Assembly: GCA_009777335.1 (NCBI GenBank)
Contig: WRMC01000017.1
Location: forward strand, 1-38,271
Source of the DNA: Treponema sp.
Lineage (GTDB): Bacteria > Spirochaetota > Spirochaetia > Treponematales > Breznakiellaceae
DNA length: 38,271 nt
Direction: 5' to 3'
In this document: positions 16,517 to 23,056 of the stretch, in pieces
How the letters are laid out: each line of letters starts with the position of its first letter
Position numbering within the stretch: the stretch's first letter is position 1
Notes under the pieces: generated by a model
What the model was told of the DNA's origin: nothing
Databases searched by the model: none
What the model saw: only the letters and a program-made list of their open reading frames with translations
Made by a program: the position numbers and the translations under genes

Positions 16517-17779
16517 ATGGTTCGGCAAATGTCGGCTACCCTTTTCCGTTATATCATCAAGGATACCCTCTTTTCATTTTTCGTGGCCTTTGTCTTTTTC
16601 TTCCTGATTTTTTTCATCAATCAAATGCTTTTAATGATCCAGGAGATCCTGGTCAAGAATGTCCCCTTCTACGAAGTCATCCTCCTCTGTTTTTATGCCC
16701 TCCCTTCGGTAATAGCCCTGGCGGCCCCCTTTGCCTCCCTCATGGGGACCCTGATGACCATAGGCCGCCTGAGTGCCGACAACGAGGTCCTTATCATGCT
16801 GACTTCGGGCCTCTCCTACCGGATGATCTTCCTCCCCGCCCTGGTGGTGGGGATCTTTATTTCTTCCCTCTCCTTTGTTTCCAACGACATTCTGCTTCCC
16901 GCCGGAACCATCCAGTTTACCCGGCTCTATAGGCGGATCCTCTCTTCTACCCCGGCCCTGGAACTGGAGGCCAACTCGGTCAAGCGCTTCCGGGACACGG
17001 TGATCATCACCGGGCCTGTGAGGGGGAACTCCATCGAGAACATGATCATCCTCGACAGAACCAGCGACGGGGAGCGGCGGGTCATCATGGCCCAGAATGC
17101 GGTCCTTACCGACGCGGGGAGGGAGGGCCTCAGCCTGGACATTGCGGGGGCCTTTATTCAATCTTCCAAGGAGGTGGTCCGGGATGATTACGACTACTTC
17201 ACCGCCTCCTTCCTGCGCTACTGGGTGCCCCAGGCGGACCTGATGCAGGCGGTGAACACCATAGGCCCCCGGGAGATGAGTTCCATCGATGTGAGGCGGG
17301 AAATTGATACCCGGACCGCCGTCATCGCCGAAAGGCTCGATGAGCGCTACCAGAGGGTCCTGAATCAGGCCCTGATCCTGGAAGAGGTTCTGCGTCAGGG
17401 CCCCAGTCATGATGACTGGAACCGCCGGGAGAATCTTTTTTCGGGGCTCATCAGGGAGAAGCTGGGGGCCCAGGGGGTCATAAACGACAGGACCCTCCAG
17501 TCCTATAGGCTGGAATACTACCAGAAGTTTACCATCCCCCTGGGGGCCCTTTCCTTTGTCTTTTTAGCCGTGGCCCTGGGGCTCATGGCCCGCAAGAGCG
17601 GTCAGACCGTGGGCTTTATCCTGGGCCTTCTGGTTTCGGTCCTCTATTGGTCCATGCTCATGGGGGGCCGGACCCTGGGGATGAGGCCCGGGAACTCCCC
17701 CTTCATGTTTATGTGGCTCCCCAATATCCTGGCCCTTTCGGTGGGCCTGGTGCTCTTTACGGTGAGAATCAGAAAATGA
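16517..17779 (+). CDS. lptF: LptF/LptG-family (YjgP/YjgQ) permease, first copy
   Basis: Inner-membrane subunit of the type that forms LptB2FG, which extracts lipopolysaccharide or related glycolipid for transport to the outer membrane. The 420-residue protein has three N-terminal membrane helices (~20-45, 55-80, 100-125), a periplasmic jellyroll-like region of ~180 residues, and three C-terminal helices; the motif RLSADNEVLIMLTSGLS matches the family's cytoplasmic coupling loop. ATG 16517 is chosen for AAGGGAG 6 bases upstream. An upstream in-frame start at 16484 lies within dut. The pairing with a second family member suggests the F subunit, but the F/G labels are inferred from order and length. 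Confidence 0.85.
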   Translation: MVRQMSATLFRYIIKDTLFSFFVAFVFFFLIFFINQMLLMIQEILVKNVPFYEVILLCFYALPSVIALAAPFASLMGTLMTIGRLSADNEVLIMLTSGLSYRMIFLPALVVGIFISSLSFVSNDILLPAGTIQFTRLYRRILSSTPALELEANSVKRFRDTVIITGPVRGNSIENMIILDRTSDGERRVIMAQNAVLTDAGREGLSLDIAGAFIQSSKEVVRDDYDYFTASFLRYWVPQADLMQAVNTIGPREMSSIDVRREIDTRTAVIAERLDERYQRVLNQALILEEVLRQGPSHDDWNRRENLFSGLIREKLGAQGVINDRTLQSYRLEYYQKFTIPLGALSFVFLAVALGLMARKSGQTVGFILGLLVSVLYWSMLMGGRTLGMRPGNSPFMFMWLPNILALSVGLVLFTVRIRK

Positions 17780-18840
17780 CATTGGACCGCTATGTTGCCC
17801 AGCAGTTTTTTCCAGTCTTCTTTGTCTCCCTTCTGATGTTCATGCTCTCTATTTCGATGATAGACCTCTTCAGCAACCTGGCCCGTTACCTGACCAACGA
17901 GGCCTCCCTGGCCAACATATTTCGGGTCAGCTTTTACTACCTGCCCAAGAGCTTTTCCTATTCCATGCCCATCGCCCTCATCTTTGCCGCCGCCTATCTC
18001 TTGGGGGACCTCTATGCCCGGAACGAATTAACCTCGGTTTTTGCGGCCGGGATTCCCTTTTGGCGCTTTAGTGCCCCCCTGGTGATCATTGCCCTTGGGG
18101 CCTCCTTCTTTTCATTCATCTTTGATGACCAGGTGGTGATTCCTACCCTGAGGGTCAAGAACCAGCTTTCCCGGGAGCTCCTCCACCAGCAGCGGCCGGA
18201 GAACCGGGCCGACATAGTCGTCAAGGCCCAGGGGGGAAACCTCATCTATGCGGTGGATTACTTCGACGGCCGCTCCTTGATCCTCAACGGCCTTAGCATT
18301 ATAGAACATGACGGGGAGGGGAGCTTACTTTCCCTGGTCCGGTCCCCCCGGGCGGTCTGGACCGGGGAGCATTGGGAACTGGTGAACCCAGTTGTCTACC
18401 AGTGGGAAAGGGAGCTGCTTCTGTACCACCCCCTGGGTTGGACCGACGAGTACCGGGAAGATCCTGAGACCTTCCGAAGAAGCATGATGGAGGTGGAGGA
18501 GCTAAACTTTCGGGATGCCCGGCACCTGGTGGAGGACTTAAGAATCGCAGGGCTCCCCTATGTCCATGAACTTGCCGACTATTACCATCGTTTTTCCTTT
18601 GCCTCAGCCCCTTTGGTGGTCATGATCCTCTCCATCTCCATGGGGGGCCGGTTCCGGAAAAACATAGTCCTCATGAGCCTCCTTTCCAGTATAGGGACCG
18701 CCGTGGTCTTCTATGTGATGGAGATGATCAGCATGATGCTGGCCCGGCTGGGCTATATCCCCCCCCTCATCGGGGCCTGGTTTCCGGTCTTTACCTTCAT
18801 TGGCCTGGGCCTCTTTCTTGTGCGGAGTGCCAAAACCTAG
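17776..18840 (+). CDS. lptG: LptF/LptG-family (YjgP/YjgQ) permease, second copy
   Basis: 354 residues, overlapping the first permease gene by ATGA, so the two subunits are probably made together in equal amounts. It begins with TLDRYVAQQFF, the usual YjgP/YjgQ amphipathic entry helix, has three N-terminal and three C-terminal membrane helices around a periplasmic domain, and carries the coupling-loop segment YARNELTSVFAAGIPFWRF. An in-frame upstream start at 17647 lies wholly inside the first copy and is rejected. The likely role is lipid or glycolipid export with an LptB ATPase encoded elsewhere. Some treponemes lack classical LPS, so the transported lipid is uncertain. Confidence 0.85.
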   Translation: MTLDRYVAQQFFPVFFVSLLMFMLSISMIDLFSNLARYLTNEASLANIFRVSFYYLPKSFSYSMPIALIFAAAYLLGDLYARNELTSVFAAGIPFWRFSAPLVIIALGASFFSFIFDDQVVIPTLRVKNQLSRELLHQQRPENRADIVVKAQGGNLIYAVDYFDGRSLILNGLSIIEHDGEGSLLSLVRSPRAVWTGEHWELVNPVVYQWERELLLYHPLGWTDEYREDPETFRRSMMEVEELNFRDARHLVEDLRIAGLPYVHELADYYHRFSFASAPLVVMILSISMGGRFRKNIVLMSLLSSIGTAVVFYVMEMISMMLARLGYIPPLIGAWFPVFTFIGLGLFLVRSAKT

Positions 18841-18841
18841 A

Positions 18842-19972
18842 ATGAGTATCTTTATCCCCGGCTCATCCGATCCTTCATCTTCTGCCCGGACCGGAACCCT
18901 GGTCCTTCCCCATGGTAGGGTAGAGACCCCGGTCTTCATGCCCGTGGGGACCAATGGGACCGTCAAGGCCCTCACCAGAGAAGACCTTTATGAGATAGGC
19001 TTTGACCTTATCCTGGCCAATACCTATCACCTCTACCTGCGGCCCGGGATGGAGGTCATAGAAGGGGCAGGGGACCTCCATAGGTTTATGGGCTGGGACC
19101 GGAACCTCCTGACCGACTCGGGGGGCTTCCAGGTCTTTTCCCTGTCCCCCCTGCGAAACATCAGTAGCGAGGGAGTGAGTTTTAAGTCCCACATAGACGG
19201 GTCCAGCCATGTCTTAAGCCCCGAGAAGGCGGTGGATCTTCAGGTGAGCCTGGGGAGCGACATACAGATGCAGCTGGATGTCTGTACCGGCTATGGGGTC
19301 AGTTACAGGGAGGCCCGGGAGGCCCTGGACACCACGAGTCACTGGATGGACCGGGCCAGGGCCCGCTGGGAAGAGAGGCGGGAAGGGGGCTATGGGGGCT
19401 TTTTCTTCCCCATCGTTCAGGGGAACTTTTTTAAGGACCTAAGGGCCGAAAGCGCCCGGCGGACCATAGAGACGGACCCTCCGGGGATAGCCATAGGGGG
19501 GCTTTCGGTGGGGGAACCCAGGGAAGTCTACCAGGAATTCCTTTCCTATACGGCCTCCCTTTTGCCCCCTGATAAACCCCGCTATGCCATGGGGATAGGC
19601 ACCCCGGAGTATATCCTGGAGGCCATTCAGGAGGGGATAGACATGTTCGACTGCGTCTTTCCCACCCGGAATGCCCGGAACGGTACGGTCTTTACCCGCC
19701 GGGGATCCATCGCCTTAAAAAAGGCCGAACATAGACTGGACTTTATGCCGATAGATGAAACATGTGCATGCAAGGTATGCCGGTCCTATTCCCGGGCCTA
19801 CCTCCGGCATCTTTTTAAGACTAAGGAGATCCTCTGTTCCATCCTGGCCAGCTACCATAACCTGTACTTCCTGCACCGCCTGGTTAAGGATGCCGCTGCA
19901 GCAATCAGGGAACAGAGGTTTAGGGCCTTTAAAGAGGACTTTTTAAGGGAGATGAGGGATGAAGAAGCGTAA
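18842..19972 (+). CDS. tgt: tRNA-guanine transglycosylase
   Basis: Exchanges guanine-34 for preQ1 in GUN-anticodon tRNAs during queuosine synthesis. The 376-residue protein shows LTDSGGFQVFSL (substrate-binding Asp near 92), the Gly-rich IAIGGLSVGEP, MFDCVFPTRNARNG with the catalytic Asp near 270, and the zinc site CACKVC with the following His (residues ~305-335). ATG 18842 follows the lptG stop by one base and starts at the expected position. Its last 14 bases overlap the next gene. No queuosine-precursor synthesis genes are nearby. Confidence 0.97.
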   Translation: MSIFIPGSSDPSSSARTGTLVLPHGRVETPVFMPVGTNGTVKALTREDLYEIGFDLILANTYHLYLRPGMEVIEGAGDLHRFMGWDRNLLTDSGGFQVFSLSPLRNISSEGVSFKSHIDGSSHVLSPEKAVDLQVSLGSDIQMQLDVCTGYGVSYREAREALDTTSHWMDRARARWEERREGGYGGFFFPIVQGNFFKDLRAESARRTIETDPPGIAIGGLSVGEPREVYQEFLSYTASLLPPDKPRYAMGIGTPEYILEAIQEGIDMFDCVFPTRNARNGTVFTRRGSIALKKAEHRLDFMPIDETCACKVCRSYSRAYLRHLFKTKEILCSILASYHNLYFLHRLVKDAAAAIREQRFRAFKEDFLREMRDEEA

Positions 19973-21347
19973 TATATTACTTTACCCTGTATTATTTTTC
20001 ATACTTTTTTCTGCTGTCCCCCAGGTCCGGGCCCAGGAAGGGAGCGAGACCCCCGCCCGGAGCGTAGAGGACCAAAGAAGGGCGGTCCTGCGTTTCGGTA
20101 CCTCCACCGAGATTGTGGGGCTCATCCAGACCATCCGGGCCGAAAACGTCAGTTACCTGGATGATGAACTTATCGCTCTTATTAATGTCACCGCCAACCG
20201 GCCCATCATCATAGGGATCTTTGGCTTCTTTGGGGAAACCGGAAAGACGGGCCTGGAAGAGCGGGCCATCAGGGCCATAGAGTACCGGGACAACGAGGGG
20301 AACGATGTGGTCCTGGCGGCCATAGACTACCTGGGCCGGGTGAATGCCCGAGAGGCAGTGGCGGCCCTGGAAGAGATCGTCGATTCCGGGGAGGGGCGCT
20401 TTTTAAACAACGCGATCCGGGCCCTGGGCCGGGCGGGGCAGCATAATGATGAAACGGCCCTCTTTCTTTTGGATCAATACAAGACCCGGAACCCCAGTGC
20501 CGAGAACCAGCGGGAACTGATCGTCGCCATGGGGGAAACCGGTTCTGCCCTGGTGGTGGAGTTCCTGGCCGCCATAGTCAGCGACAGCGAAGAGAGGATG
20601 GTCCTCCACATGGCGGCCCTGGAGGCCCTGGCAAAGATCGGCGACCCCGGGGGCCTGGATGCGATCATCATGGCCGTCTCCTCTGCGGACCCCAATGTCC
20701 GGTCCACTGCCGTATCGGCCCTGGGCCCCTTTTCGGGCCCCCAGGTGGACCAGGCCATCCTGGAGGGCTTTAGGGATGACTTTTACCGGACCCGCATAGG
20801 GGCCGCCCAGGCCGCCGGAAGACGCCAGCTTGAAGAGGCCATAGAGTTTTTACAGTACCGGGCCGAAACCGATTCGGTGCCCCAGGTGAGGGTAGAATCC
20901 ATCCGGGCCCTGGGGGCCATAAATTCCCGGGAATCCATAGGCATCGTGGAGACCTTCTTTACCAACCGCCGGAACTCGGATCAGGTACGGCTGGTGGCCC
21001 TGGAGGTGCTCTTACAGTACCATGCCGACCAGTTTGCCCCCGCCATCGTCATAGAGATGGATGCTGCCAGGGCCCTCAGCCCCAGTAACCCCACGGCCCT
21101 CTATAACGGCTTTATCCGGCTCCTGTCTACCGCCCGGTCCGATAGTTTTGAGGCCCTGGCCCGCCGTTTGGCCGGGGGCAGCATTATCGAGAAATCCCTT
21201 TCCCTGGATCTAATTTTAAACAACAGCTTTCGCAGTCTGGAAGATGAGATGCGGGCCCTGCTGGATCCCCGGAACGGCAACCCCAGCCTGATCCGGAAGG
21301 CCCAAAGCACCCTGGAACAGCTAGGGTTCACAATTGAAGAAGAGTAG
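19959..21347 (+). CDS. Exported HEAT-repeat protein
   Basis: 462 residues with a clear signal peptide (KK, then a hydrophobic run, cleavage after VRA-QE), so it is probably periplasmic. The mature part consists of repeated ~30-residue helical pairs, with phrases such as AAIDYLGRVNAREAVAALEEI, AALEALAKIGDPGGLDAII and SIRALGAINSRESIGIVE (each from separate positions). These are typical of HEAT or PBS-lyase-type repeats that act as binding scaffolds. No catalytic motif is visible. The start overlaps tgt by 14 bp, with GGGAG/GAGGG as ribosome-binding site, so it is coupled to tgt, although no functional link is known. The partner is unknown; the gene ends 19 bp from the convergent VWA gene without a visible terminator. 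Confidence 0.8.
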   Translation: MKKRNILLYPVLFFILFSAVPQVRAQEGSETPARSVEDQRRAVLRFGTSTEIVGLIQTIRAENVSYLDDELIALINVTANRPIIIGIFGFFGETGKTGLEERAIRAIEYRDNEGNDVVLAAIDYLGRVNAREAVAALEEIVDSGEGRFLNNAIRALGRAGQHNDETALFLLDQYKTRNPSAENQRELIVAMGETGSALVVEFLAAIVSDSEERMVLHMAALEALAKIGDPGGLDAIIMAVSSADPNVRSTAVSALGPFSGPQVDQAILEGFRDDFYRTRIGAAQAAGRRQLEEAIEFLQYRAETDSVPQVRVESIRALGAINSRESIGIVETFFTNRRNSDQVRLVALEVLLQYHADQFAPAIVIEMDAARALSPSNPTALYNGFIRLLSTARSDSFEALARRLAGGSIIEKSLSLDLILNNSFRSLEDEMRALLDPRNGNPSLIRKAQSTLEQLGFTIEEE

Positions 21348-21366
21348 GGCTGCCAGTTGGGTGCCG

Positions 21367-23031
21367 CTACTTCACTTCGCCCGGGATCGTGATGGAGTTT
21401 AGGAGCTTGTTTAGCTCATCCAGGGGATCCTCGTAGGTTTCAAAACGAATATGAATCTCGTAATGCATCTCGGAGATCACCCTGATGGTCTTACCCAGGC
21501 AGTTATGGAGCTGCCCGGACCCTAGATCGGGGAAGAACTGGGATCTGAGGGGAATAAAAGTACACTGTCTTCCGTCCCAGCGCAGGTCCGCAATGCGGGG
21601 GGGGATGGGGACCAGGAAGATGAGGAAGTCCGAGTTCCCCCCGCCCACCGAGAAGGAGGTGCCCGGTTTTACCAGGTGTACATTCCTGCGGCCTATGGCG
21701 GTGTTCTGATCCTCCACAAAAAGGTTAAGCATGATGGCCCCGCCGGAATTCTCTTCAATCTTGGGCTCGTCGTAGACCTTATCCTTGGGCAGTGGTTTTA
21801 ACTGCTTCGGGGGCTGTTCCGGGGGGGGTCTGTTTTGGTTCCGCTTCTCTTCCGCAAAGTTATCCATGAAGGAAGTATCATTGTTATTTTTGGCTGCCTG
21901 GAGGATGGAGATCCCCTGAACTGCCCGGGGGCCCCCGGTACCCAGGGGGTTTAGCTTCCCCGCGGCCTGGGAGATCACCCGCTTGGGGCTGCCCGAGGCA
22001 TTCCGCACCGCAAAGAAGATGATGAGACCCAAGATCAAGAGGATGAGGAGGATCAATAAAATGATGAGGTAGAGGGGCATGGTGCCCGTAAAGAACTCCC
22101 GGGTCTCCCTCAGCCGTTCTATGGCCGGGGGAGGGGGGCTGGCCTCAGGAGCCGCGGTCACGGGCGCTGCCGCAGGGGGCGGGGCTGTTACAGGGGGCTG
22201 AGTGGCCGGTGGTTGAGTAGCCGGGGGCGTAGTCGCTGGGGGGGCCGAGGCCGGGGGTTGGGTGACCGGGGGCTGGGTAGCTGGCGGTGTAGTTGCCGGA
22301 GGCTGACTTACCGGCGGGGCGGCTGCTGGAGGTGCCGCCGCTGGAGGTGGAGCTGTGACCGGCGGTTGGCTTGCTGCCGGCGGCTGGGCGGCCGGAGGAG
22401 CTGTCACGGGAGGGGCCGCGGCGGGCGGCGGGGCCGTGACAGGGGGCTGGGCTGTCACCGGCGGCTGAGCGGCCGGGGGGGCAGTAACTGGCGGCACTGC
22501 CGCGGGGGGCGGGAGGACCTGCCTCACCGGCATGGGGATGCTAAGGAACTCAACCCCTCGGGCAGAGAGCCGGGCGGCGGTATCATTTACCGGGGCCTGG
22601 ATGCTCTGGGGCGGGGCCGAAGAGAGGAGGATGATCCTCTGACGCCGGCCCCCGGGAAGGGAGCTCGAATATGCCTCGGCGAAGGCCAGGGCGGAAGTAA
22701 CATTTTGCTGGGGGTCCAGGGGGTACATCAAGAGGAGGCGGCCTATGATGGTTTCCACATCCCCCAGGGCTTCGATGCGGCGGGAGATCTCAAAGCGGGG
22801 CCGGGAGCCGAAGGAGATAAGATGAAAGGTGTCCCCCAAGCGGAGATGTTCCCGCAAGAAGGGCCCGATGATGTAGTCCCGGGTTTCCCAATAGGCGCCG
22901 CTCATGCCGGTAGAGGTGTCCAGGACCACGATGAGGTCCACCGGGCCCCCGCTTTGCCCATGGAGGGCCCAGGGAGAGAAGCCGCCGAGGAGGATCACAA
23001 AAAGCATCAGGGTAAGGATGTTCTTTCTCAT
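21367..23031 (-). CDS. Exported von Willebrand factor A protein with Pro-rich stalk, TM helix and cytoplasmic C domain
   Basis: 554 residues. Order: signal peptide (1-~25, cleavage near HGQ), VWA domain (~30-170) with metal-site segment VVLDTSTGMS, a stalk of ~120 residues built from Pro/Ala/Thr/Gln/Val repeats (PPVTAPP, PPATQPP), a membrane helix (~317-340, IILLILLILLILGLIIFF), and a cytoplasmic region. The cytoplasmic region has a basic linker and a beta-rich end (FSVGGGNSDFLIFLVP) that resembles an FHA domain only weakly. The VWA metal motif is DxSxGxS rather than the usual DxSxS, so metal binding may be altered. It is the last gene of the TPR-greA-VWA operon, 25 bp after greA, with GGAGG 6 bases before the start. 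Function is unknown: the layout suggests an envelope sensor or scaffold that reports to the cytoplasm. Confidence 0.75.
   Translation of the reverse strand: MRKNILTLMLFVILLGGFSPWALHGQSGGPVDLIVVLDTSTGMSGAYWETRDYIIGPFLREHLRLGDTFHLISFGSRPRFEISRRIEALGDVETIIGRLLLMYPLDPQQNVTSALAFAEAYSSSLPGGRRQRIILLSSAPPQSIQAPVNDTAARLSARGVEFLSIPMPVRQVLPPPAAVPPVTAPPAAQPPVTAQPPVTAPPPAAAPPVTAPPAAQPPAASQPPVTAPPPAAAPPAAAPPVSQPPATTPPATQPPVTQPPASAPPATTPPATQPPATQPPVTAPPPAAAPVTAAPEASPPPPAIERLRETREFFTGTMPLYLIILLILLILLILGLIIFFAVRNASGSPKRVISQAAGKLNPLGTGGPRAVQGISILQAAKNNNDTSFMDNFAEEKRNQNRPPPEQPPKQLKPLPKDKVYDEPKIEENSGGAIMLNLFVEDQNTAIGRRNVHLVKPGTSFSVGGGNSDFLIFLVPIPPRIADLRWDGRQCTFIPLRSQFFPDLGSGQLHNCLGKTIRVISEMHYEIHIRFETYEDPLDELNKLLNSITIPGEVK
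22100..22515 (-). repeat. Pro/Ala/Thr/Gln repeat tract in the VWA gene
   Basis: Imperfect tandem copies of short units coding for PPVTAPP, PPAAQPP, PPATQPP and PPATTPP make up roughly 120 codons. The DNA repeats are GC-rich and near-identical, so copy number could vary between strains by slippage. Confidence 0.65.
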
Positions 23032-23056
23032 GGCTGCCTCCGTATGTATACCCTAA

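Noticed and set aside
22100-22515. CRISPR-like or satellite repeat
   Set aside because: The repeats are in frame, short and coding for a Pro-rich stalk, with no regular spacer structure.
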